A DNA stretch of 64,000 nt from Microbulbifer sp. HZ11. GTDB lineage: Bacteria > Pseudomonadota > Gammaproteobacteria > Pseudomonadales > Cellvibrionaceae. The position numbers were made by a program, and so were the translations under genes. Of the stretch, positions 46,329 to 55,829 are shown piece after piece; the first letter of the stretch is position 1; the number at the start of each line of letters is the position of its first letter. A model generated the notes under the pieces. It ran no database searches. It was not told the origin of the DNA and saw only the letters and a list, made by a program, of their open reading frames with translations. The stretch lies in NCBI RefSeq assembly GCF_000708675.1, contig NZ_JELR01000002.1:1256228-1320227 (forward strand). Direction: 5' to 3'.

Positions 46329-48581
46329 ATGAATCATCTTTTCCGGGGGAAATTTCCCGTTTCCATCCTCGCTACCCTGATCGCGGCCTCTGCCGCGCCT
46401 GCAGTGGCGCAGACCGCGCCGGAAGACATCGAGGAAGTGATTGTCACCGCGCAAAAGCGCTCCCAGTCCATAGTGGACGTGCCGGTAACCATCAGCAGCC
46501 TGGATGGCGATACCCTGGAAGTGCTGGGTATCGACCGCTTCGACACCCTGTCGGATATGGTACCCGGCCTGGTGGTGCAGCAGCAGAGCGTCAACAACAA
46601 CGGCTATGTGATCCGCGGTCTCACCTCGGACGATGGCAGCGCGCCGGGCGCTGCGCGGGTTTCGGTCTATCTGAACGGCACCGATGTATCGCGCTCGCGC
46701 GCCTCCTATTTCGAGGTGTACGACATGGAGCGTATCGAGGTGGTGAAAGGACCGCAGGCCACCCTGTTTGGCACCGCAGCCTCCATCGGCGCCATGAGTT
46801 TTATCACCGCAAAGCCCCAGCAGGAATTTGCCTCGTCCCTGACGGTGGCAGCGGGCAACTTCGATATGCAGAAAGTCGAGGGCATGGTGACCGGCGGTAA
46901 TGACATAGTGCAGGGGCGCGTGGCCTTTACCAGTCGCGAGCGCGCCGGCTACGTGGAAAATACCAGCGGCGAGGCGGATCTGAACGGCTATGAACGCCAG
47001 GCGTTTCGCCCGAGCCTGCGCATCACCCCCAGCGACGATCTGACCATTGACCTGGTATACAACCACGATGAAGCCACCGATCCCGGCACGGCGTTTGTCA
47101 GCCGCGAACTGCTGTTCACCGACAACGCCGCCCTCAGTGTTCCGGACAATAACGTACTGGGCATGAACGACGTGGGTGTGGACCGCACCGTAAGCGATTT
47201 CAATGCGACGGTCAGCTGGGACCTGAACGACCAGCTCGCGCTCACCTATATCGGCGCACAGCGCGATTACGACTCTCTGGAAGCCTTCGACGCTGACGGC
47301 ACCGGGTTTGAGATGCTGAACTTTTCCGAAGACGCCACCGGTGACCAGACCAGCCACGAACTGCGCCTGAATTTCAGCGGTGACAAGATCAACGGCTTTG
47401 TCGGCGCCAGCTATTTCGCAGAAAGCGCGCAGCAATCGGTGGGTTACGCCAGTGACGAAGGCACCTTCCTGAGCTGCTCCGGCGGTCTCGCCGCGGCTGG
47501 TATTGCCGGCTGTAATGTCGATACCACTGCCCTGCTCACTGGTGGCGCAGTATCTGAGCTGCTGTATGAAAGCGAGTTCACCAATACCGCCGACAACAGC
47601 AACCTCAACCTGTTCGCGGACGTCGCCTATCAGATCAGCTCACGTCTCGAGGCCACCGCCGGCGTACGACTGGTGCAGGAAGAACGCGAGTCCGGCTATG
47701 TCAGCACCCTGCCCAATTCCATGCTGCTCGCAGCTCTGGGCATCGACAGCGACCTTTTCTTCGGCCTGCTGCCCAACACCGATGGCATCCTCATTCAGGG
47801 GGATACCGACAACTCCGCCGTGCTGCCGCGCTTCAACCTGCTCTACAGCGTCAGCGATAACATAAATGTTTACGGCACCGTGTCCCGCGGCGAGCGCTCT
47901 GAAATTGTGGATATGTCCTCCGGTAGCGAAAGCATTCTGCCTTCAGAGGAGATCGACAACTACGAGCTGGGTATCAAGGGGCGCCTGGGCGATACACCGC
48001 TGGATTACACCCTGGCGGCTTTCTACCAGAATTACGAAAATTTCCAGGTCAATGTGGTGGATCAGGAAAGCGGCCAGAGCCGCACGGAAAATGCGGGCTC
48101 CGCTACCAACACCGGTCTGGAAGCGGAACTGCGCTGGTATCCCACAGAACAGCTGCAGATCCTGGCCAACGCCGCCTGGATTGATGCGGGTATCGACGAC
48201 GATTCCGGCAACGGCAGCTATGCCGGCAACCAGTTCCGCCTGCAGCCGGAACTGACCGCCGCACTGGGTTACATTTATGAAACACCGATCAACGGCGCAC
48301 TGCTGTTCACCAGCAGCGGCAACTGGAGTTATCGCTCTTCCGTGTACTTCGATATCGCCAACCAGTACGAAGAAGATGCGGTGGATCTGCTGAGTCTGCG
48401 CGCGGGCATTGCCGCCAGTGATCGCAACTGGGCACTTACCCTGGCAGCCAGCAATCTGCTGGACGAGGAGTACATCATGGATGCGGGTAATACCGGCGGC
48501 GCCTTCGGCTTCCCCACCTACATCGAGGGTGCACCGCGTATGGTCAGTGTGGAATTCAACAAGCGTTTCGGCGCATTCTGA
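46329..48581 (+). CDS. TonB-dependent outer-membrane receptor
   Basis: 750 residues. Signal peptide (KFPVSILATLIAASAAPAVA), a TonB-box-like EEVIVTAQKR (about 37-46), plug domain with VPVTISSLDGDTLE, YVIRGLTS, VYLNGTDVSRSRA and ERIEVVKGPQATLFGTAASIGAMSFITAKP (about 135-165), then a 22-strand barrel ending VEFNKRFGAF with a C-terminal Phe. Substrate unknown. The RSQSIVDVPV opening is frequent in receptors for complex organics in marine bacteria. The nearest gene across the shared terminator is a PhoD phosphatase; a functional link is speculative. Confidence 0.92.
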   Translation: MNHLFRGKFPVSILATLIAASAAPAVAQTAPEDIEEVIVTAQKRSQSIVDVPVTISSLDGDTLEVLGIDRFDTLSDMVPGLVVQQQSVNNNGYVIRGLTSDDGSAPGAARVSVYLNGTDVSRSRASYFEVYDMERIEVVKGPQATLFGTAASIGAMSFITAKPQQEFASSLTVAAGNFDMQKVEGMVTGGNDIVQGRVAFTSRERAGYVENTSGEADLNGYERQAFRPSLRITPSDDLTIDLVYNHDEATDPGTAFVSRELLFTDNAALSVPDNNVLGMNDVGVDRTVSDFNATVSWDLNDQLALTYIGAQRDYDSLEAFDADGTGFEMLNFSEDATGDQTSHELRLNFSGDKINGFVGASYFAESAQQSVGYASDEGTFLSCSGGLAAAGIAGCNVDTTALLTGGAVSELLYESEFTNTADNSNLNLFADVAYQISSRLEATAGVRLVQEERESGYVSTLPNSMLLAALGIDSDLFFGLLPNTDGILIQGDTDNSAVLPRFNLLYSVSDNINVYGTVSRGERSEIVDMSSGSESILPSEEIDNYELGIKGRLGDTPLDYTLAAFYQNYENFQVNVVDQESGQSRTENAGSATNTGLEAELRWYPTEQLQILANAAWIDAGIDDDSGNGSYAGNQFRLQPELTAALGYIYETPINGALLFTSSGNWSYRSSVYFDIANQYEEDAVDLLSLRAGIAASDRNWALTLAASNLLDEEYIMDAGNTGGAFGFPTYIEGAPRMVSVEFNKRFGAF

Positions 48582-48616
48582 TTCCCTGCCTGGCGGCAGT
48601 CCAGACGCCAGACCAC

Positions 48617-48648
48617 AAAAAAGCCAGCACCCCGGTGCTGGCTTTTTT
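48617..48648. terminator. Bidirectional terminator, TonB receptor and phoD
   Basis: AAGCCAGCACC / GGTGCTGGCTT stem with CC loop, extended by A6 and T6 on its sides, between convergent genes. Confidence 0.9.
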
Positions 48649-48681
48649 CGTTTGCGACAGAATAAATTGCCGATTGAGGAA

Positions 48682-50370
48682 CTACACCAGTTTGTGTGTC
48701 ACCCGGTGGCTGTCGACCTCGGCAAACTCGGTGCTGTCGATATTGTCGATATATTTCCACTCCGCTTCGATGCCATCGCGGCGGAAGGTGAGCGCCATAA
48801 AACCCCGCTGGTGCAGGTTGCAGTACTGCAGATCATCCACCAGCACCGACATGCCCCGCGCCAGCTCTTTCGCGGACCGTTCATCCAGTTTCAGGTAGGT
48901 TTCCATACCCGGCGAGGTCACGCTGGGGGTTCCGAACTCGAGGCCCACCATGCGGCCATCGTTGTCTTTGAGGTGGTTATACCAGGCATTGTGGGTATCT
49001 CCCGCTACCACTACCAGATTCTTACCCTGCTCGCGCACTTCCTGATACAGGGTTTCCCGCTCCACCGCATAACCGTCCCAGGCATCGAGGTTATAAGGTA
49101 CCGCATTCTGTAAACGCTGTAGCTGCTGTTCGCTGAGCTGCCCACCGCGCAGGCTTGCGGCTTTCAGGCCAATCAGTTCCGAGGTCAGATTTTTGTCTCC
49201 GCCCCGGTAGAAGCTGGTCATCAGCTCCACGGGCAAGTGCATACGGCCCATCAGTACCTGCTGGCCCAGTACCTGCCACTGCCCCTTGGAGCGGGCCAGC
49301 GTCTTGCGCAGCCATTTGCGCTGCTCCTCTCCCAACAGGGTGCGGCTTGGGCTCGCCACATCCAGACTGAATGCGCGGGTATCAAAATTCCCTTTCTCGT
49401 CCATGTAGTTGGCAAACTGCAGTTGCTGATCGCGACCGATTACCCGGGTGTCCAGCATATGCAGATCCAGCAGATCACCAAACTGGAAGCTGCGGTAAAT
49501 CTGGGGATTGGTCTCACCCATGGGTGGGCGGATGGGCAACCACTCGTAGTACGCCTGCACCGCGGCGGCGCGGCGGGAATAGAAATCCCCTTCATCGGCA
49601 CTGTGGTTTTCGGCACCGTCTTTCCAGGTGTCGTTGGTCACCTCGTGGTCGTCCCACACTGCAATAAACGGCGCGGCGGCGTGCAGTGCCTGCAGGCCCG
49701 CATCGGTGCGGTAGAGTGCGTAGCGTTTGCGGTAATCCGTCAGCGTCAGGATCTCGCCGCTGTTGTCTTGCGGCAGCGCGCGGCCGATCTTTGCGGCGTT
49801 CTGCGTGGCGTAGCCGCCATCGCCGTATTCGTAGATGTAATCACCAAGGTGCAGTACCGCATCCCAGTCATCCGCCTGGGCGGCCAGCTGATACACATTG
49901 AAATAGCCCGCGGGATAATTGGAGCAGGAGAAAATCGCCAGTTTTATCTGGTCAACCTCATCCTCTGGCAAGGTTTTGGTACGACCGACCGGGCTCTGCT
50001 CATTGGCACCGCTAAAGCGATAGTAATAACGGGTATTCGGCTTCAGGCCGCGCACATCCACCTTGGAGGTATAGTCCCGGGCCAGGTCGGTTTCCACGGT
50101 GCCGGCACGCAGTACGCGGGTAAAGCCCGCGTCTTCGGCCAGTTCCCAGGAAATTTTTACCGGGCCGGTGGGATTGGCGTCCAGCGGTGTCGCCCGCGTC
50201 CATAAAATCACCGCGTCCTGCAGGGGATCACCACTGGCCACGCCGTAATCAAAGGAGACATTGGAGGGTAACTCCGGCCGGCTCATGGCCTGCAGCGGTG
50301 TGGATACGGCGACACTGCCGGTAGTGGCTAACGCAGCTTTGATAAAACTGCGGCGTTTGAGATTGGTCAC
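48682..50370 (-). CDS. phoD: PhoD family alkaline phosphatase (Tat substrate)
   Basis: 562 residues. A twin-arginine signal (KRRSFIKAALATTGSVAV, 5-22), N-terminal fibronectin-like PhoD_N (SFDYGVASGDPLQDAVILWTRA, GLKPNTRYYYRF), and a metallophosphatase core: IFSCSNYPAGYFN, LHLGDYIYEYG, VWDDHEVTNDTW and VVAGDTHNAWYNHL are the metal-binding motifs. It hydrolyses phosphomono- and diesters outside the cytoplasm, using Fe/Ca in characterised PhoD. Only a half-site resembling a Pho box is seen upstream, so PhoB control is unproven. Confidence 0.95.
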   Translation of the reverse strand: MTNLKRRSFIKAALATTGSVAVSTPLQAMSRPELPSNVSFDYGVASGDPLQDAVILWTRATPLDANPTGPVKISWELAEDAGFTRVLRAGTVETDLARDYTSKVDVRGLKPNTRYYYRFSGANEQSPVGRTKTLPEDEVDQIKLAIFSCSNYPAGYFNVYQLAAQADDWDAVLHLGDYIYEYGDGGYATQNAAKIGRALPQDNSGEILTLTDYRKRYALYRTDAGLQALHAAAPFIAVWDDHEVTNDTWKDGAENHSADEGDFYSRRAAAVQAYYEWLPIRPPMGETNPQIYRSFQFGDLLDLHMLDTRVIGRDQQLQFANYMDEKGNFDTRAFSLDVASPSRTLLGEEQRKWLRKTLARSKGQWQVLGQQVLMGRMHLPVELMTSFYRGGDKNLTSELIGLKAASLRGGQLSEQQLQRLQNAVPYNLDAWDGYAVERETLYQEVREQGKNLVVVAGDTHNAWYNHLKDNDGRMVGLEFGTPSVTSPGMETYLKLDERSAKELARGMSVLVDDLQYCNLHQRGFMALTFRRDGIEAEWKYIDNIDSTEFAEVDSHRVTHKLV

Positions 50371-50469
50371 GGTGACGGCTCCCTGGTGATGAAATCTGGC
50401 CCACCAGCCTAGCGTGACTTTATGACAGAAAAGGAAAAATTAAATGGCAACCGCATCCGGATGCCAGAA

Positions 50470-51519
50470 TTATTTGCCGACATTCAATATCACCTTGCCC
50501 ACGGAGCGGCCACTGCGCAGCTGTTCGATTGCGGCATGGGCCTGGGTAAACGCGAATTCGTGACCTATATGGGGTGCAGATAATCCGAGCGCAGCACAAC
50601 CATTTAAAAGCTCGCTAAAAAGTGCCTGTTCCTGCCACAACCAGATCAGGTTGAAAGCCAATACGGATCTGTTGCTGCTGATCATATCCATGACATCATA
50701 ACGGGGGCGCTTCAGATACAGCCAGGCGGCTTTTAACCAGTTGGGTTTGTCACCCGGGGTAAATTCTGCTGCACCGAACACTACCAGTCGGCCGGTGGGC
50801 GCGAGTGCGGCGAACGATTGCTTCTGAATTTCCCCACCGATGCCGTCGAGCACGCAGTGCAATGGCCGATCATTTAATTGCTGCTTTAACTGGCCGGCGA
50901 AGTTACTGCCGCGCACGATGATTTCATTGAATCCCTGTTCGGCGAGAAACTGCCGTTTACTTTCCGAGCTCACGGTGCCAATGGGATTTGCCCCCATGCT
51001 CACCGCCATACGCATGGCCTGCAAACCAACGCCACCGGCGGCACTCTGTACCAGCACCTGCTGCCCGGGTTTCACCGCGCCCAGACTGGTCAGCGCGTAG
51101 TAGGCGGTCAGACTCTGTGCAGGAAAGGCGGCCCCCTCAGCAAAGCTCCACTCATCTGGCATGTGGCGGCAGTGCTGCGGAGGGACATCCACCACCGTGG
51201 CGTAGCCACCAAAACGGGTACAGCCGTAAACACGATCTCCCACCTGCAACCCTGTTTGCACCCTGTCGCCGACCGCGATGACAACACCGGCAAACTCCAG
51301 CCCGGGAATAAAGCTGCCCTCCGGGGTTGCGGAATAGAGACCGGTCAGGGCAAAGATATCGGCAAAATTGAGGCCCACCGCACGCACCGCGACACGGATA
51401 TGCTCACCCTGTATCGGGCCCAGCGGCTCTTCCCGCAGGGTCAGGCGGCTGATGGCCCCGGCCTTATCCGTGCGCCATACCTTTCTTTTTATCATGTCTT
51501 GTTCAGCGGTCTGTGCCAT
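50470..51519 (-). CDS. Zinc-independent quinone oxidoreductase / MDR family
   Basis: 349 residues from ATG 51519. An N-terminal GroES-like domain (AVRAVGLNFADIFALTGLY, PGLEFAGVVIAVGDRV) and a nucleotide-binding domain with VLVQSAAGGVGLQAMRMA (about 150-167) and CVLDGIGGE. NADPH-dependent quinone or enoyl reductase of the medium-chain dehydrogenase family, lacking the zinc-binding cysteine set. A long in-frame upstream extension is antisense to the VRR-NUC gene region and was rejected. Confidence 0.9.
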   Translation of the reverse strand: MAQTAEQDMIKRKVWRTDKAGAISRLTLREEPLGPIQGEHIRVAVRAVGLNFADIFALTGLYSATPEGSFIPGLEFAGVVIAVGDRVQTGLQVGDRVYGCTRFGGYATVVDVPPQHCRHMPDEWSFAEGAAFPAQSLTAYYALTSLGAVKPGQQVLVQSAAGGVGLQAMRMAVSMGANPIGTVSSESKRQFLAEQGFNEIIVRGSNFAGQLKQQLNDRPLHCVLDGIGGEIQKQSFAALAPTGRLVVFGAAEFTPGDKPNWLKAAWLYLKRPRYDVMDMISSNRSVLAFNLIWLWQEQALFSELLNGCAALGLSAPHIGHEFAFTQAHAAIEQLRSGRSVGKVILNVGK

Positions 51520-51684
51520 GTGTAATCCTGCTTTTCGGCCGCCGGTCAGCCTACCGGGCAATCGGTATTTGCGCCACCAGGCGGTGAATGTCCAGACGGT
51601 CGCATCCACGTTTGTCCCGTCACTGCCGATGCTGTATAACCATACAGCATTACGCAAAACCCCGCCGAGTACCCCACTTCCGCT

Positions 51685-53346
51685 ATGGCCGAACCTGCCG
51701 AACTGACACCCGATTATTACCTCGACAATTTCCGCTCGCTGGTGGAGTTTGTGGTGTCGCGCTACGGGCAATTGTTGTCAGCGCAGGAGCGTTGGTTTTA
51801 CCAGACTTTCCGACGGCTGCAGCCGGATAGCCAGCGACTCTATGTGCGGTTGCTGTCCCGCAAGGGTGTGCCTTCCTCGTCCGGTGCGCTGTTCAGGCAG
51901 CGCAAGCTTGCCTACAGCGAGATCGGTGATTTGGACGCAGCCGTCGAAGAATTGATTGAAGCCGGCCTGCTGCTGCGCAATCCGGTTTTGCCGTTGCGGG
52001 AACTGCTGCCACTGTTTACCAAAAACGAACTGCTCGCCCACAGTCTTGAGCCGCTTACAAAATCTCTGAAGCGCCCGGCGGTGGAGCAGGCGCTGTGCAA
52101 GCAGGACGCGTCGACAATTCAATGTAGATTGACCAGTGAGCCTCTGCTGGCGGCGCAAGCGGCGGAGCACTTTGACACCTTCAAGCTGTTATTTTTCGGC
52201 AACCTCAACCAGGATCTAACCGACTATGTGTTGCGCGACCTGGGACTTTTCCGCTATGAACACTACCCGCTGGAACGGGAGCAACTGCCATTCCAGACAC
52301 GAGCGCAAGTTGAACAGCACCTGCGCTATTACCAGTGCCTGCAGGAGGCCGAGGCCGCACTGGCGGCAGATACAGAGGCCATCACTACCATTGCAGGCGA
52401 ATTACCTCAGGGGATAGATGGTGACGGCACCCTGCAGCGGCGCCTGGACAGGCTGCGTCTGACGCTGGCGCGCCAGCTGGAGCGGTTAGACGCACTGGAG
52501 GAAGCCGAGCAGCTATACCGGCAGTGCCGTCGCCCACCGGCACGGGAGCGGCGCGCACGGATTGCAGTGAGCCGTGGCGATATCCAGGGCGGCCTGGCAC
52601 TGTGTGCGGAAATTCTCACTGCCCCGTACAACGAAGCGGAGGCCACCTTTGCGGAGGCGTTTGCCCACCGCACCGCAAAGAAAACCGAAAGTGCTAGAGC
52701 CTGGCCAGCACCGAAAAAACACAAACCGGTGACGGAAACAGTAATGCTCGCGCCTTCCGAAGAGCGGGTGGAAATGCTCGCGGCAAGCCACCTTGCAGCG
52801 CCGTCTACCGGCGACCAGTGCCACTACGTGGAAAACACCCTGTTTAACGGTGTGCTCGGCCTCGCCATCTGGGATATTTTGTTCGCACCGATTCCCGGTG
52901 CCTTTTTCAATCCCTTTCAAATTGCCCCTAGCGATTTCCGCACCGCGGATTTCTATCCACAGCGTTGCGCCGCCTTCGAACAACGGCTCGCCGAACTTGA
53001 AAATGGCGACCTGGATAAATGGGTGTGGCGACATTTTCGTGAAAAGCGCAGTATCGCCAACCCGCTGGTATTCTGGGAAGGCCTGCCGGAGGCTCTGCTA
53101 GAGCTGGCGCTGGAACGGATTCCCACAGAACACTGGCTGGCCATCTTTCGTCGCCTGCTCGGCGATATTGCCAACCACCGCAGCGGCCTGCCGGACCTGA
53201 TTCTGTTTCCCGCGTCCGCAGGTTACGAACTGGTGGAAGTCAAGGGCCCCGGAGATCGCCTGCAACAGAACCAGCAGCGCTGGCTGACCTTTTTTGCCAA
53301 ACACCAGATTCCCCACCGGGTGCTGCATGTGGAGTGGCAGCCTTGA
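51685..53346 (+). CDS. VRR-NUC (FAN1-like) nuclease
   Basis: 553 residues. The N-terminal YYLDNFRSLVEFVVSRYGQLLSAQERWFYQTFRRL and RKLAYSEIGDLDAAVEELIEAGLL (winged-helix/SAP-like) and the C-terminal VRR-NUC fold are those of bacterial FAN1 homologues: RSGLPDLILFPASAGYELVEVKGPGD gives the D and ExK of the catalytic PD-(D/E)XK site (about 500-520), then QQNQQRWLTFF. FAN1 enzymes cut flap and crosslink-containing DNA. The stop overlaps the next gene by 13 bp, so the helicase is co-translated. Confidence 0.92.
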   Translation: MAEPAELTPDYYLDNFRSLVEFVVSRYGQLLSAQERWFYQTFRRLQPDSQRLYVRLLSRKGVPSSSGALFRQRKLAYSEIGDLDAAVEELIEAGLLLRNPVLPLRELLPLFTKNELLAHSLEPLTKSLKRPAVEQALCKQDASTIQCRLTSEPLLAAQAAEHFDTFKLLFFGNLNQDLTDYVLRDLGLFRYEHYPLEREQLPFQTRAQVEQHLRYYQCLQEAEAALAADTEAITTIAGELPQGIDGDGTLQRRLDRLRLTLARQLERLDALEEAEQLYRQCRRPPARERRARIAVSRGDIQGGLALCAEILTAPYNEAEATFAEAFAHRTAKKTESARAWPAPKKHKPVTETVMLAPSEERVEMLAASHLAAPSTGDQCHYVENTLFNGVLGLAIWDILFAPIPGAFFNPFQIAPSDFRTADFYPQRCAAFEQRLAELENGDLDKWVWRHFREKRSIANPLVFWEGLPEALLELALERIPTEHWLAIFRRLLGDIANHRSGLPDLILFPASAGYELVEVKGPGDRLQQNQQRWLTFFAKHQIPHRVLHVEWQP

Positions 53347-55823
53347 GCGAACACAAAACAGCCTTGAGCGGTGATGACGCAGCCTTGAGTGAAAAAATGC
53401 AGGACAATATTCAGATCTCCGTTGGCGAGCTGGTGGCGTTCGCCTGCCGCAGCGGCGACCTGGTCTCGAATATTTCCGGCGGCCCCACTGCCCTGGAAGG
53501 GATTCGCGCGCACCAGAAACTGCAGAAAAAACGCCCCGCGGATAGTGAGGCGGAATATTACCTGCAGGTGGAAATCGAGCAGGAGGCGCAGTCTGTAGTG
53601 CTCAGCGGTCGTGTGGATATTCTCCACCCGCAAAGTGACCTGCACCGGCCGGTGCAACTGGATGAAATCAAGACCACCTATGTGCCGCCGCACAAGTTGC
53701 CGGAATCCACCCGCGCGCTGCACTGGGCGCAACTGAAAATTTACGGTTTCTGCTATGGGCTGCAGCAGCAGTTTTCCGCGGATACACCGGTCGCGCTGCA
53801 AATGCTCTGGCACAACCTCAAAGAGAAAAAAACCTATCCGGAGTTACAGGAATTTTCCTGGCGCGAGCTGGAACAATTTTCCCGGGAGGCACTTGCACAG
53901 TATGTGCAGTGGCATCATCGCTGGCAGGCACATAAACACGCAGTGCGCGTATCGGCACAGGCTCTGGAATTTCCATTCGGCCGCTATCGCGATGGCCAGC
54001 GGCAACTTGCGGTGGCGGCCTACCGCTGCCTGCGCGACGGCGGTGAACTGGTGGCCGAGGCGCCCACCGGTATCGGCAAAACCATCAGCACCCTGTTCCC
54101 GGCGGTAAAGGCCATGGGAGAAACCGGCCTCGATCAGGTGATATATCTCACCGCAAAAAATTCCGGCCGCCAGGTGGTGCGGGAAACCACAACGAGCCTG
54201 CACGAACTGGGGCTGAGACTTTCCGTGCTGGAGCTGCAGGCCCGCGACAAAACCTGTGCCTGCAGCCTCGGGCTCTGTAGCCGCGATGAAGACGGTATCT
54301 GCCCGCGCACCAGGGGATTCTATGATCGCCTGCCGCCGGCCCGCCAAGCTTTGCTCGCGCAACCGTTACTCACACCCGAGATAATCGCGCAGGAAGCGGA
54401 CCGGTTGCAGCTGTGTCCGTTCGAACTCTCGCTGCAGATGCTGCCCTGGGCGGATCTGGTGGTGTGTGATTTCAATTATGTATTCGACCCTCTGGTGCAA
54501 ATGCACAACCTGCGGGACACACTGCGGCAGCGCGCATTGCTGGTGGACGAGGCGCACAATCTGGGGGATCGCGCGCGCGGTATGTACAGCGCAAAACTCA
54601 CGCGCAGTGACAGCCGCCGTGCGGCGGCCGAGTGCAAAAGTTCGCATCCGAGCCTACGCCGCGCGATCCAGTCGCTGGTACGAGCGCTGGATAAATGGGT
54701 TGTAGAGCAGCGGGAGTCGCGGACAAGTCAAAACCACCCGACCGAGCCAGTGCCCGCAAAATCAGAGCTGTGGATAAGTCAGCCCGGTGACGAGACGCCA
54801 CAGGCCGTCAACACCGCGATACAGAAAGTGCTGACCGTGGCCAACCAGCTGTGGGAGGCCGCACAACCGCCGCCGGACGCCATTGCCGACTGGCTGAAAA
54901 ACCTGTTCCGCTTCCAGGCGATCGAACAACTGGCAGGTGAAGAACACCGCTATATCACCCGCGCACAGCGCTCCAGCAATCCCGAGAGCCGCTGGCACGA
55001 ACAGGAAATCGAATTGCTGTGCCTGAATGCCGCAGAATATCTGCAGCAGGCTTACCGACTTTTCCACAGCGCAATTTTATTTTCCGCCACACTGCGCCCC
55101 GCGCACTTTGTGTACCGGCAGCTTGGTCTGCAGGCGGATTCGCCGTACCTGCAACTGCCGTCGCCGTTTCATCCGGAGCAAATGGGGCTGTTTGTGTGTC
55201 CCTACGTGGATACCCGCTACCGCGCGCGCCAGAGCGCGACCAGTGCCCTGGTGGATATGATTGCGCGCACTTTTCACAGCCGGCCCGGCAATTATCTGGT
55301 CTTTTTACCCTCCTATCGCTTTTTACAGCAGGTCGCCAAGTCTTTCGCCGAGCGCTTTCCGGAAATTGCGCTGGTACAACAGGAGTCCGGCAGTTCCGAA
55401 CAGCAGCGCGCCCGTTTCCTCGAGTTTTTTCAACCCGGTAGAGAAAGCTTGGGCTTTGCGATTATGGGCGGTATTTTTGGTGAGGGTATTGATTACGTGG
55501 GTGAACAGCTGGTGGGGACCATCGTGGTGGGCACCGGCCTGCCCCAGGTCAACGAGGAACAGGAACTGTTGCGCAGTGCCAGTGCCGCGCGCGGAGAAAA
55601 CGGTTTTGATATCGCCTACCGCTACCCGGGCCTGACCCGCGTGCTGCAAACTGCCGGGCGGGTGATCCGCAGCGAGAGTGACCGCGGCGTGGTGATTCTG
55701 GCCGACTACCGTTTTACCGATCCGTTTTATCGCAGCCTGTATCCACAACACTGGCAACCCCGGATCTGCGACAATGGCGAAACACTCGGTGCCGCACTCA
55801 AACAATTCTGGGAAACCCGTTAA
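53334..55823 (+). CDS. RecB-like nuclease fused to XPD/DinG-type helicase
   Basis: 829 residues from GTG 53334. The N-terminal about 150 residues have a PD-(D/E)XK site: D95 in GRVDIL, E111-I-K113, and the RecB-family Q133-x3-Y137. Then a superfamily 2 helicase: Walker A PTGIGKT (about 243-249), four cysteines in the expected Fe-S position (CAC, C, C near 305-322; C near 362), DEAH box at about 404, and C-terminal motifs QTAGRVIRSESDRGVVILAD. The N-terminus repeats AxLSE/G three times with possible TTG starts, so its exact start is uncertain. Partner of the FAN1-like gene upstream. Confidence 0.9.
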   Translation: MAALSEHKTALSGDDAALSEKMQDNIQISVGELVAFACRSGDLVSNISGGPTALEGIRAHQKLQKKRPADSEAEYYLQVEIEQEAQSVVLSGRVDILHPQSDLHRPVQLDEIKTTYVPPHKLPESTRALHWAQLKIYGFCYGLQQQFSADTPVALQMLWHNLKEKKTYPELQEFSWRELEQFSREALAQYVQWHHRWQAHKHAVRVSAQALEFPFGRYRDGQRQLAVAAYRCLRDGGELVAEAPTGIGKTISTLFPAVKAMGETGLDQVIYLTAKNSGRQVVRETTTSLHELGLRLSVLELQARDKTCACSLGLCSRDEDGICPRTRGFYDRLPPARQALLAQPLLTPEIIAQEADRLQLCPFELSLQMLPWADLVVCDFNYVFDPLVQMHNLRDTLRQRALLVDEAHNLGDRARGMYSAKLTRSDSRRAAAECKSSHPSLRRAIQSLVRALDKWVVEQRESRTSQNHPTEPVPAKSELWISQPGDETPQAVNTAIQKVLTVANQLWEAAQPPPDAIADWLKNLFRFQAIEQLAGEEHRYITRAQRSSNPESRWHEQEIELLCLNAAEYLQQAYRLFHSAILFSATLRPAHFVYRQLGLQADSPYLQLPSPFHPEQMGLFVCPYVDTRYRARQSATSALVDMIARTFHSRPGNYLVFLPSYRFLQQVAKSFAERFPEIALVQQESGSSEQQRARFLEFFQPGRESLGFAIMGGIFGEGIDYVGEQLVGTIVVGTGLPQVNEEQELLRSASAARGENGFDIAYRYPGLTRVLQTAGRVIRSESDRGVVILADYRFTDPFYRSLYPQHWQPRICDNGETLGAALKQFWETR

Positions 55824-55829
55824 TCCGCC

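Noticed and set aside
46053-47435. 460-codon minus-strand ORF across the TonB receptor
   Set aside because: Antisense to an intact receptor gene in GC-rich DNA; only the first part outside the receptor (46053-46253) was kept, with low confidence.
50418-50428. PhoB box upstream of phoD
   Set aside because: Only one CTGTCAT half-site is visible; the second GTCA is at the wrong spacing.
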